NCBI RefSeq assembly: GCF_019285775.1
Contig: NZ_CP079105.1
Location: 496,001-560,000 of the forward strand
Length of the DNA: 64,000 bases
Direction of reading: 5' to 3'
Source of the DNA: Skermania piniformis
Lineage (GTDB): Bacteria; Actinomycetota; Actinomycetes; Mycobacteriales; Mycobacteriaceae
The notes below the pieces were generated by a model, which did no database searches, was not told where the DNA came from, and saw only the letters and a list, made by a program, of their open reading frames with translations. The position numbers and the translations under genes were made by a program. How positions within the stretch are numbered: position 1 is the stretch's first letter; each line of letters begins with the position of its first letter. Shown here in pieces: positions 17,345 to 27,341 of this stretch.

Positions 17345-19030
17345 GTGACTTCCCCGCAATCCGACGAACCGGCCGCCAAGCCCGTCATCGTCTCGGTGGA
17401 CGACGATCCGGCGGTGTCGCGGGCGGTCGTCCGGGACATCCGCCGCCGCTACGGTCAGCACTACCGGGTGGTCCGGGCCGAGGCCGCCGAGCAGGCACTC
17501 GACGCGCTGCGCGAGATGGCGTTGCGCGGCCAGCAGGTGGCGGTGCTCATCGCCGACTACCGGATGCCCGGAATGGACGGCATCGCCTACCTGGAGCAGG
17601 CGATGGATCTGTTCCCGCACGCCCGCCGGGTCCTGCTGACCGCCTACGCCGACACCAACGCGGCGATCGACGCGATCAACGTGGTCGACCTCGACCACTA
17701 CCTGCTCAAGCCGTGGGACCCGCCGGAAGAAAAGCTGTACCCGGTGCTCGACACCCTGCTGGAAGCGTGGCAGCTGGCCGATCGGCGGCCGGTCGAGGAG
17801 ACCAAGGTGGTCGGCCATCGCTGGTCGGCGGCGTCTGCGCGGGTGCGCGATTTCCTGGCCCGCAACCAGCTGCCGTATCGGTGGTATCTGGCCGACGAAC
17901 CGGAGGGCGCTCGGCTCTTGGCGGCAGCCGACGCGGACCCGGACCACTGCCCGGTGGTGATCACCGCCGGCGGTACGACGTTGATCGAGCCGAGCGACGC
18001 GGAATTGGCCGGCGAAGTAGGGCTGCACACCACCCCGGCAGAGAACTTCTACGACCTGATCGTGATCGGCGGCGGTCCGGCCGGGCTGGGGGCCGCGGTG
18101 TACGGCGCCTCCGAGGGCTTGCGCACGGTGCTGGTGGAGCGCACGGCGACCGGCGGCCAGGCCGGGCAGAGTTCCCGCATCGAGAATTACCTGGGTTTCC
18201 CGGACGGCGTCTCCGGGTCGCAGCTGGCCGACCGAGCACGCCGCCAGGCGACGAAGTTCGGCGCCGAGTTGATCACCACCCGCGAGGCGGTCGAGCTGGC
18301 GGTGAACGGCTCGGCGCGGACCGTCCGATTCGCCGACGGCGGGCAGATCGACGGCCACGCGGTGATCCTCGCGACCGGGGTGAACTATCGTCGGCATCCC
18401 GCTCCGGGCATCGACGATTTCACCGGTCGGGGAGTGCATTACGGCGCCGCGCTGAGCGAGGCGGCGCACTGTGTGGACGACGATGTCTACGTCGTCGGCG
18501 GCGCCAACTCGGCCGGCCAGGCCGCGGTGTATCTCGCCCGGCAAGCCCGGTCGGTGACCATTCTGGTCCGGGCGAAGTCGCTGGACGAGTCCATGTCGCA
18601 CTACCTGATCGAGCAGATCCGGCAGATTCCCAACATCACCGTACGGACCTGTGTCGAGGTGGTCGGGGCGATCGGCGACGATCACCTCCGGCAGATCGTG
18701 GTGCGCGACCGGGTCGGCGGCGACGAGGAAACAATCGACACGCAGTGGTTGTTCTTGTTCATCGGAGCAGCACCGAGTACCGACTGGCTCGACGGCGTCG
18801 TGTTTCGCGACGAGCACGGCTTCGTCCTGGCCGGCCCGGATCTGCTGGTCGACGGCACCCCGCCGGCCGGCTGGCAGTTGTCGCGTCTGCCACACCACCT
18901 GGAGACCAGCGTGCCGGGGGTGTTCGTGGCCGGCGACGTGCGGGCCGACTCGGCCAAGCGGGTTGCGTCCGCGGTCGGGGAGGGCGCGATGGCCGTCATG
19001 CTGGTCCATCGATACCTGGCGCGGCCGTAG
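17345..19030 (+). CDS. REC receiver / glutaredoxin-like / thioredoxin-reductase-like fusion flavoprotein
   Basis: The protein has 561 residues. Residues 1-130 form a response-regulator receiver with the acidic pair in SVDDDPAV, a phospho-acceptor Asp in IADYRMPGMDG and a Lys in LLKPW. Residues 145-225 resemble a glutaredoxin (WSAASARVRDFLARNQLPY, then CPVVITAGGTT), with SAAS where a redox CxxC would be. Residues 235-555 are thioredoxin-reductase-like, with VIGGGPAGLGAAVYG for FAD and VVGGANSAGQAA for NADPH. The expected CATC reads GAAL. Both redox-active motifs are thus lost, so it is probably an NAD(P)H-dependent flavin module under phosphorylation control and not a disulfide reductase. The histidine kinase next door is the likely phosphodonor. 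Confidence 0.85.
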   Translation: MTSPQSDEPAAKPVIVSVDDDPAVSRAVVRDIRRRYGQHYRVVRAEAAEQALDALREMALRGQQVAVLIADYRMPGMDGIAYLEQAMDLFPHARRVLLTAYADTNAAIDAINVVDLDHYLLKPWDPPEEKLYPVLDTLLEAWQLADRRPVEETKVVGHRWSAASARVRDFLARNQLPYRWYLADEPEGARLLAAADADPDHCPVVITAGGTTLIEPSDAELAGEVGLHTTPAENFYDLIVIGGGPAGLGAAVYGASEGLRTVLVERTATGGQAGQSSRIENYLGFPDGVSGSQLADRARRQATKFGAELITTREAVELAVNGSARTVRFADGGQIDGHAVILATGVNYRRHPAPGIDDFTGRGVHYGAALSEAAHCVDDDVYVVGGANSAGQAAVYLARQARSVTILVRAKSLDESMSHYLIEQIRQIPNITVRTCVEVVGAIGDDHLRQIVVRDRVGGDEETIDTQWLFLFIGAAPSTDWLDGVVFRDEHGFVLAGPDLLVDGTPPAGWQLSRLPHHLETSVPGVFVAGDVRADSAKRVASAVGEGAMAVMLVHRYLARP

Positions 19031-19076
19031 TCGCGACCGCCCGGAACCGACCCGACGTTTCGACGAGGTGATCATC

Positions 19077-20561
19077 ATGCCCGACGAGTTGGTCTGCGAC
19101 CCGGCCGAACTCCGTTCGCTGTTCCTGTTCGAGAGCCTGTCCGACGAGCAATTGGAACGGTTGTGTCGGGACGGGTGCTACGTGAGTGTCGAGCCCGGCC
19201 TGGTGTTCGCCGAAGGGGACCCGGCGACATCGTTCTACGTCTTGGTCGACGGCGAGATCGCGTTGCGCCGACGGTCCGGTGGCACCGAGATCGAGACCAC
19301 GCGGACCGCCCACAAAGGCGCCTACTCCGGCGCCTGGGCGGCCTATCTCGATCAGCGCGAGCAGAAGTACAAGTCGTCGATGTATGCGATCACCGAGTCC
19401 CGGTTCTTCGTGCTCGGGGCGGGGGTGCTGGGGGAGCTGATCCGCGAGTGGTTTCCGATGGCCGTGCACCTGCTGGAAGGCGCGGTGATCGGTGGCCAGC
19501 GGTCCCGGCAGATCATCGACCAGCGAGAACGGCTTCTTGCGCTGGGTGCGCTGTCGGCCGGGTTGACCCACGAGCTGAACAACCCGGCAGCCGCGGCCGT
19601 CCGGGCGGTGGACACCTTGCGCAGCCGAGTAGCCGGGATGCGGCACAAACTCGGCTTGATGTCCAAGGGCACGTTCGATCACGCGACGCTGGAAACCATG
19701 ATCCGGCTGCAGGAGGAGGCGGCGGCACAGGTCGGAAAGGCGCCGAAGCTGACCCCGATGGAGGAGTCGGACCGGGAGGAGCTGCTCGGCGAATGGCTCG
19801 ACGATCACGATGTCACGGGTGGTTGGGACCTGGCGCCGACCTACGTTCAGGCCGGTCTGGACGTCGACTGGTTGGAGCGGGTCGCGGCCAACCTCGACGA
19901 TCAGCCGCACGAGATATTCGAGGGTGGACTGCGGTGGCTGTACTACACGGTCGAGACCGAGCTGCTGATGAACGAGGTCACCGATGCCACCAACCGGATC
20001 TCGAAACTGCTCGGTGAGGCCAAGCAGTATTCACAGATGGACCGGGCGCCGTTCCAGGTGGTCGACGTGCACGAACTGCTGGACAGCACGCTGATCATGC
20101 TCGGTGGCAAGCTGGGCACCGGGATCGAGGTCCGTAAGGAGTACGACCGGGGATTGCCGTCGGTGCCGTGTTATGCCGCCGAGCTGAACCAGGTGTGGAC
20201 CAACCTGATCGACAACGCCGCGCAGGCGATGGCCGGATCCGGCACCCTTACCGTGCGGACCTACCGCGACAACGACTGCGTCGTGGTGGAGATCGGCGAC
20301 ACCGGTCCGGGGGTTCCGCCCGATATCCGAGACCGGGTGTTCGAGCCGTTCTTCACGACCAAACCGGTCGGCGAGGGCACCGGCCTGGGTTTGGACATCT
20401 CGTTCCGAATCGTGGCGAGCAAGCACGGCGGCGACATTCGGGTCGAGTCCGAGCCGGGGGATACTCGGTTCATCGTCCGGCTTCCGCTGAACCGCGATCG
20501 CGTCGAGGACGGTTCGGAAGTCGCCGTCGCAGAAAAGGAACCGAACGATGTCGAGCAGTGA
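19077..20561 (+). CDS. Cyclic-nucleotide-binding-domain sensor histidine kinase
   Basis: The 494-residue kinase appears soluble. Residues 10-130 are a CRP-like cNMP-binding domain (LFESLSDEQLERL, FYVLVDGEIAL). A linker leads to an H-box with the candidate phospho-His in LSAGLTHELNNPAAAA (about residue 163), an unusually long helical insert (about 180-310), and a HATPase domain with the N box NLIDNAAQAM, G1 DTGPGVP and G2 GTGLGL. The ATG at 19077 follows GAGGTG, 46 nt after the receiver/reductase gene. It probably phosphorylates that receiver. The ligand could be cAMP or another small molecule; this is inference. Confidence 0.88.
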   Translation: MPDELVCDPAELRSLFLFESLSDEQLERLCRDGCYVSVEPGLVFAEGDPATSFYVLVDGEIALRRRSGGTEIETTRTAHKGAYSGAWAAYLDQREQKYKSSMYAITESRFFVLGAGVLGELIREWFPMAVHLLEGAVIGGQRSRQIIDQRERLLALGALSAGLTHELNNPAAAAVRAVDTLRSRVAGMRHKLGLMSKGTFDHATLETMIRLQEEAAAQVGKAPKLTPMEESDREELLGEWLDDHDVTGGWDLAPTYVQAGLDVDWLERVAANLDDQPHEIFEGGLRWLYYTVETELLMNEVTDATNRISKLLGEAKQYSQMDRAPFQVVDVHELLDSTLIMLGGKLGTGIEVRKEYDRGLPSVPCYAAELNQVWTNLIDNAAQAMAGSGTLTVRTYRDNDCVVVEIGDTGPGVPPDIRDRVFEPFFTTKPVGEGTGLGLDISFRIVASKHGGDIRVESEPGDTRFIVRLPLNRDRVEDGSEVAVAEKEPNDVEQ

Positions 20562-20910
20562 GTCGGGAATCGATCCGAGTGTGGCACCGAGCGGATCGGG
20601 TTGCGTCGAGTGCGAACAGTCCCGCGGTTGGTGGGTCCACCTGCGCCGATGCGCCCGGTGCGGGCACGTCGGCTGCTGTGACACCTCACCGTCGCAGCAC
20701 GCCACCGCGCATGCCACCGCCACGGGACACCCGCTCATCCGTAGCTACGAACCGGGTGAGTCCTGGTTCTACGACTACACCACCCAGCAGATGCACGAGA
20801 GCGGGCCGCACCTCGCACCGCCGCAGCATCGTCCGGTGGATCAGTCGGTGCCCGGCCCGGCCGGCCGCGTGCCGCAGAACTGGCGGGCTTTGCTCCACCG
20901 ACCCGGATAA
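20548..20910 (+). CDS. UBP-type zinc-finger protein
   Basis: The 120-residue protein has a zf-UBP domain: CVECEQ near residue 20, then CARCGHVGCCD and HATAHATATGHP supplying Cys and His zinc ligands, and the SWFYDY segment that in eukaryotic homologues contacts a ubiquitin C-terminus. It overlaps the kinase gene by 14 nt, so translation is coupled. Bacterial members have no settled function. The operon context suggests a partner in the kinase/receiver pathway. Confidence 0.88.
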   Translation: MSSSESGIDPSVAPSGSGCVECEQSRGWWVHLRRCARCGHVGCCDTSPSQHATAHATATGHPLIRSYEPGESWFYDYTTQQMHESGPHLAPPQHRPVDQSVPGPAGRVPQNWRALLHRPG

Positions 20911-20919
20911 CCTGACCGG

Positions 20920-21870
20920 ATGTCGGACACCCTGCTCGCCGTTGTTTTCGCCCTGTGTGCCGCGTGCTGCATAGCGGTCGGCGCCGTGGTCCGGCAACGT
21001 GTAGCCGCCACGATCGGGGACGATCAGCTCGGCCGGCTGGGCGCGATCGATTCGCTGGTCCGGCGGCCCAGTTGGTGGCTCGGCACCGTGGTCGGTGTCC
21101 TGGGCTACGTCTTCCAGGCGGCCGCGCTGGGCCGCGGCTCGGTGCTGTTGGTGCAGCCGCTGCTGGTGTTGTCGTTGCTGTTTGCGCTGCCGCTCAGCGC
21201 TCGGTTTGCCGGCCACGCGGTCGGCCGCGCCCAGTGGATCTGGGCGGGGCTGCTCACCGCGGCGGTGGCGGTCCTGGTGGTGGTCGGCGATCCGCGGCCC
21301 GGGCGTCAGCACGCCGAGCTACAGCATTGGCTGATCGTGGCTGCGGTTGCGATTCCGCTGGTCACCATCGGCCTGCTGCTCGCCCGGCGTCCCGGACCGC
21401 GTCGCGCGCTGCTGCTGGGTGTGATCTCCGGCGCGCTGTTCGGCTTCGCCGCGATCTTGACCAAAGGAGTGGTGGCGACGGCCGGGCACGGCGTCGTCGC
21501 CGTGCTCGGCTCCGCCGAGACCTACGCACTCGCCGTGATCGGACTCAGCGCTACGGCATTGCAACAGAACGCCTACCAGGCCGGTGCTCTGCAGCTTTCG
21601 CTGCCCGCCGCCACCGTCGCGGAGCCACTCGTCGCGTCGTTGCTCGGCTTCCTGGTTCTCGGTGAGTACCTGCACGTCGATGCAGCTCTCGTCGCCGTGC
21701 TGGTCATAGCCGCGGTCGTGATGGTGGTGGCGGCAATCCAGCTGGCGCGGGACGCCGCCACCCCGACCCCACGGCCGGCTACGGCTCAGACAGGCAATCC
21801 TCAGGCGGCGAACTCGCGGACGCGGGTGGCGGGGGTATTCCAGCCCAAGTCGCGATCGAGCAGTTCGTAG
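20920..21870 (+). CDS. DMT-superfamily (EamA-like) membrane transporter
   Basis: The 316-residue protein has about nine or ten hydrophobic helices in two repeats, typical of drug/metabolite transporters lacking a clear substrate signature. The C-terminus (from about residue 290) is hydrophilic and is encoded in the overlap with the convergent sulfotransferase gene, whose stop is at 21801. TAACCT 6 nt before the ATG at 20920 could drive a separate leaderless transcript, although the gene lies only 9 nt after the zinc-finger gene. Confidence 0.82.
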   Translation: MSDTLLAVVFALCAACCIAVGAVVRQRVAATIGDDQLGRLGAIDSLVRRPSWWLGTVVGVLGYVFQAAALGRGSVLLVQPLLVLSLLFALPLSARFAGHAVGRAQWIWAGLLTAAVAVLVVVGDPRPGRQHAELQHWLIVAAVAIPLVTIGLLLARRPGPRRALLLGVISGALFGFAAILTKGVVATAGHGVVAVLGSAETYALAVIGLSATALQQNAYQAGALQLSLPAATVAEPLVASLLGFLVLGEYLHVDAALVAVLVIAAVVMVVAAIQLARDAATPTPRPATAQTGNPQAANSRTRVAGVFQPKSRSSSS

Positions 21871-22769
21871 AGTTGCTCGTTCCAGGGGGCGAAAAACTCG
21901 GCGAGACGTCGATCGGTTTCCGGGTCACGGGGCGGTAGCCCCGGGAGTGGATTTTGGTTGACGGCGGGACGGATGGTTGGTGGCACAGCAGGGAGATCGA
22001 GGAAGTCGTGGACGCGGCAGAGGGTGCCGGGGATGTCGGCGAAGAACTCTTCGGCGGCAAAGACCATCACGTTGTCCGGACCGAATCGATCGAGCCAGCG
22101 GCGTACCGCGTTGACATAGATGCCGGTCGGGAGGATCGGGTATCCGTGATTGGGGAAAGCATGCGGGTACCGGTCGAATGCGAGCTCGATGTAGTCGGCG
22201 TAACTGGTGGTGTGTGCGGCCATCAGTGAGCCGGCGATGAAGATGTCCCATTTGAACTGGGAGTAGGCGCGGTCGACAGGATTACGAAGCATCAGGATGA
22301 CTTTGCCGTCGGGCCTGATTCGGTGAAATTCGTGCATCAGGATCGTGTCGTGAAGTCTCGGATCGTAGTAGCCGTGGCGGGCGTGACCCGTTCGAGCGGC
22401 GAGCTTGGTGAATTCACGTACGGTCGGTCCGTAGATTCGCCAGTCCTCGGGGATCGGAGACAATGTTTCCTTGGTCAATGGGGTCGCTACGCTGGGGTGT
22501 TGCATGAGGTAGGAGGCGAGCTCGGACGTCCCGCCTTTCGCCGGTCCGATGCAGGCAAAATCCGGGAGAACTCGCGGGCCGTTCAATGTGCGTAGGGCGC
22601 GGCGGATCCGGGGAGCCTGCACGAAGTAATGCGGCAGGGTTTGATTGCGGAGCCAGAGGGGGAATTCCTTGGCCCGAGCCAGCCCGCTGATCCCGTGGTA
22701 GCGGTTGAGTCGCTGCTGGATGAACAAGTCGTAGGCGATCGTGTACTGCCGTCCGTCTTTCAATGTCAC
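21801..22769 (-). CDS. Sulfotransferase-family protein (intact copy)
   Basis: The 322-residue protein transfers sulfuryl groups from PAPS in this family. DFACIGPAKGGTSELASYL provides the 5'-phosphosulfate loop and VILMLRNPVDRAYSQFKWD the 3'-phosphate-binding RNP-RAYS block. The C-terminal FFAPWNEQLYELLDRDLGW is the usual sulfotransferase tail. The start is a GTG at 22769 overlapping the upstream stop (GTGA); the longer open frame upstream of it is a shadow of the paralogous gene. The acceptor is unknown; sulfated glycolipids are known products in mycobacteria. Confidence 0.86.
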   Translation of the reverse strand: MTLKDGRQYTIAYDLFIQQRLNRYHGISGLARAKEFPLWLRNQTLPHYFVQAPRIRRALRTLNGPRVLPDFACIGPAKGGTSELASYLMQHPSVATPLTKETLSPIPEDWRIYGPTVREFTKLAARTGHARHGYYDPRLHDTILMHEFHRIRPDGKVILMLRNPVDRAYSQFKWDIFIAGSLMAAHTTSYADYIELAFDRYPHAFPNHGYPILPTGIYVNAVRRWLDRFGPDNVMVFAAEEFFADIPGTLCRVHDFLDLPAVPPTIRPAVNQNPLPGLPPRDPETDRRLAEFFAPWNEQLYELLDRDLGWNTPATRVREFAA

Positions 22770-23832
22770 GCCTTTCCGGTCCAGCGGTATTCGGTACCGA
22801 TGAGTTCGTAGAGCTCGTCGTTCCAGGGGGCGTAGAACTCGGCCAGGCGATTGTCGGTATCCCGATCTCGAGGCGGAAAGCGCAGGCTCCGGCTCCGGCG
22901 GTTCAGCTTTTCGGGTACCTCCGGGGCGTGCGCGGGGAGGTCGAGGAAGGCGAACACCTTCCGGGCGGCCGCGCCGCGATCCCGAAAGATCGTTTCCGCG
23001 GGGAGCAGCAGGACGTTCTCGGCGCCGAAGGTGTCTTGCCAGCGCCGGACCGCATCGGCGTAGATGCCGCTGGTCAGTACCGAGTGTCCGACCTGTGGGG
23101 TAGCGGCCGCCGTCGGGTACATCGCGAAGGCGTCGTCGATATACCGCGCGTAGTCGGTGAGATGTATCGCGTAGGCAGGATGATTCTGGCTGATCAGCAG
23201 GTCCCACTGGAAGTGGGCGTAAGCGCGCTCGACCGGATCGCGGAGAACCAGCACGATCTTGGCGTCCGGCCGCGCAGTGTGGTAGGCGTCCAGCATGATC
23301 AGGTCGTGCAGGCGGGGCTCGAAATAGCCGGTTCGGGCGTATCCGGTTCGGGCGATCACAGCATCGAATGCCTGCTGCGTCGGATAGTACGGCCGCCAGG
23401 TGGACGGAAGGGGCGAGCCCGGTTCCTGTGTCAGCGGGGCGAGAATGCTCCGGTGTTGCAGCAGTGCCGGTATCAAACTCGCAGCCCCACTCTGCGGCGG
23501 GCCGATACAGGCGAAGTCGGGTAATACCCGATCGTGCTTGAGCAGCCGGGGCAGTAGCCGGGGCAGTGGCACCTTATTGTGGTAATACGGCAGGGTGGCG
23601 TAGCGCGCCAGCAGGGAATTTCGCTCACCCGGCCGAGGCCGCGAATTCCGGCATGCCGGTTCAGCATCCATTGTTCGAATACGTCGTAACCGGCCAGGTA
23701 TCGCTGCGCCCGCCGATCGGACGAGCTATCCGACTTCCGGCCCCCGCCCCGCGGCCCGAACGGGTCGGCAGGCGGTGGCGAAAGAAAAGACCGGGTGCGG
23801 GTTGGGGATTGTCGACCTGAACTGTCCAGCAT
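22766..23832 (-). pseudogene. Sulfotransferase paralogue with a one-base frameshift
   Basis: Two frames together encode a full paralogue of the gene at 21801-22769. From ATG 23832 (with GAGG upstream) the first frame reads through GYDVFEQWMLNRHAGIRGLG to VSEIP; the match then continues in another frame as LLARYATLPYYH and on to the stop at 22766. The intact copy has EFPLWLRNQTLPHYF at this junction. Restoring one G in the plus-strand run at 23614-23616 would rejoin the frames. PAPS-binding blocks (IGPPQSGAASLI, VLRDPVERAYAHFQWD) are intact. A shortened protein from ATG 23671 is possible, and a sequencing error cannot be excluded. Confidence 0.78.
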
Positions 23833-25986
<2,154 letters not shown>

Positions 25987-26002
25987 GTTCGACAGCCCGC
26001 TG

Positions 26003-26039
26003 AACGGGCCGGTTCACCCGACGGGTGGGCTGGCCCGTT
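26003..26039 (+). terminator. groEL terminator hairpin
   Basis: AACGGGCC at 26003-26010 pairs with GGCCCGTT at 26032-26039, with an inner CACCC-GAC-GGGTG stem. A short T-containing tract follows. It lies 16 nt after the groEL stop. Confidence 0.8.
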
Positions 26040-26088
26040 TGCCGTTTCTAAGGATGCCACCGAGAAGAGAAGTCCCACTTACGGAAGG

Positions 26089-26127
26089 GCCGCAGGGCAA
26101 GTTCGGTACCGCAACTTGCCCCGCGGC
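26089..26127. promoter_or_regulatory. Long palindrome in the groEL-ppk2 gap
   Basis: The 15-nt arms 26089-26103 and 26113-26127 (core GGGCAAGTT / AACTTGCCC) pair with one mismatch, and the 9-nt centre CGGTACCGC is itself nearly palindromic. No T tract follows. It could be an operator or an RNA hairpin. Confidence 0.5.
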
Positions 26128-26148
26128 GCCCCGGTCCGAAACCGACCT

Positions 26149-26167
26149 GTGTTCCTGCGGGGAACAC
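26149..26167. promoter_or_regulatory. 7-5-7 inverted repeat upstream of ppk2
   Basis: GTGTTCC-TGCGG-GGAACAC is a perfect inverted repeat 22 nt beyond the longer palindrome and about 155 nt before ppk2. It may be a repressor or activator site; the regulator is unknown. Confidence 0.4.
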
Positions 26168-26315
26168 TTATCAGAGTACAAGAACCTGGCAATAGCGGGT
26201 CCGGAGAATATCTGAGAAGTTGATTTGGATGCGTTCGCGAGAGCGTAGCTCGGCAGTTGGACATCCGGTCCGGGTGTGCCGGGTTCACCCGCTCGTCACC
26301 CGGCGCCGCTACGGT

Positions 26316-26321
26316 CGGTCA
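26316..26321 (+). promoter_or_regulatory. Candidate -10 region of a leaderless ppk2 transcript
   Basis: A TACGGT hexamer (TANNNT) lies just upstream of the ATG at 26323, about 7 nt away within the stretch CTACGGTCGGTCAT; the given coordinates are approximate by a few bases. No ribosome binding site intervenes. Confidence 0.35.
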
Positions 26322-26322
26322 T

Positions 26323-27297
26323 ATGTCCGATGTGCACCTTTCCGATGACTCACGGTCCGACCTCGCCGCACGGTCCGACCTGGCCGTGCGGTCCGACCTG
26401 AGCGAGGTCGCCGACCTGCGTTCGGCGGTCGACCTCAGCGACACCTCCGGCTTCACGGTCGACGACGACGACGATGATGATCCGCAGCTGCTCACCGTGC
26501 CGGATGGCCGCATCGTGGACACCTGGCGCGAGGATTACCCCTATCCGAACCGGCTGCCGCGGCCCGAGTACGAGTACGACAAGCGGCTGCTCCAGATCGA
26601 GCTGCTCAAGCTGCAGAACTGGATCAAGGCGACCGGCGGCCGGTTGGTCATCGTGTTCGAGGGTCGGGATGCCGCCGGCAAGGGCGGCACGATCAAGCGG
26701 TTCATGGAGCATCTGAATCCACGTGGCGCACGGATCGTCGCGCTGGAGAAGCCGAGCGCCCGAGAACAGTCGCAGTGGTACTTCCAGCGCTACGTCGCAC
26801 ATCTGCCCGCGGCCGGTGAGATGGTCTTCTTCGACCGCTCCTGGTACAACCGCGCCGGCGTCGAGGAAGTGATGGGGTTCTGCACCGATGCCGAGTACGA
26901 GCGGTTCTTCCGGCAGGCCCCGTTGTTCGAGCAGATGCTGGTCGACGACGGCATCGCGCTGATCAAGTTCTGGTTTTCGGTATCGCCGCTGGAGCAGCGC
27001 ACCCGGTTTGCGATTCGTCAGGTCGATCCGGTCCGGCAGTGGAAGCTCTCGCCGATGGACCTGGCCTCGCTGGACAAGTGGGACCGGTACACCGCCGCCA
27101 AGGAGGACAACTTCCGGGTGACCGATACCGAATTCGCGCCGTGGACCGTGGTGAAGAGCAACGACAAGAAGCGGGCGCGGGTGAACGCGATGCGGTTCGT
27201 GCTCGGCAAGTTCGACTACGCCAACAAGGACCCGGAGGTCGTCGGGACCGCCGACCCGTTGATCGTCGGGCGAGCCCTGGACGTCATCGGCGACTGA
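26323..27297 (+). CDS. ppk2: Polyphosphate kinase 2 (PPK2 family)
   Basis: The enzyme transfers phosphate between polyphosphate and nucleoside diphosphates. The core (about residues 85-310) has Walker A FEGRDAAGKGGTIKRF, the lid region LEKPSAREQSQWYFQRYV and Walker B EMVFFDRSWYNRAGVE, all typical of single-domain PPK2. The first ~60 residues are unusual: three RSDLAx hexads from an 18-bp tandem repeat, then an Asp run. The ATG at 26323 fits the upstream TANNNT element. Cytoplasmic, 324 residues. GDP or ADP preference cannot be read from the sequence. Confidence 0.94.
   Translation: MSDVHLSDDSRSDLAARSDLAVRSDLSEVADLRSAVDLSDTSGFTVDDDDDDDPQLLTVPDGRIVDTWREDYPYPNRLPRPEYEYDKRLLQIELLKLQNWIKATGGRLVIVFEGRDAAGKGGTIKRFMEHLNPRGARIVALEKPSAREQSQWYFQRYVAHLPAAGEMVFFDRSWYNRAGVEEVMGFCTDAEYERFFRQAPLFEQMLVDDGIALIKFWFSVSPLEQRTRFAIRQVDPVRQWKLSPMDLASLDKWDRYTAAKEDNFRVTDTEFAPWTVVKSNDKKRARVNAMRFVLGKFDYANKDPEVVGTADPLIVGRALDVIGD
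26353..26399 (+). repeat. Three 18-bp tandem repeats in the 5' end of ppk2
   Basis: CGGTCCGACCT begins at 26353, 26371 and 26389, an exact 18-bp period, encoding successive RSDL hexads. Slippage could change the copy number in frame. Confidence 0.7.
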
Positions 27298-27328
27298 GTT
27301 CCGGGCGACCGAGTTCGGGGCGAGCCGC

Positions 27329-27334
27329 TACGCT
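27329..27334 (+). promoter_or_regulatory. Candidate -10 element of a leaderless transcript (hydrolase gene)
   Basis: TACGCT (TANNNT) lies 7 nt before the ATG at 27342, with no ribosome binding site. Confidence 0.45.
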
Positions 27335-27341
27335 GCATCGA

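Noticed and set aside
18651..19076. Extension of the histidine kinase upstream of 19077
   Set aside because: It overlaps the reductase fusion in another frame; the cNMP domain begins just after ATG 19077.
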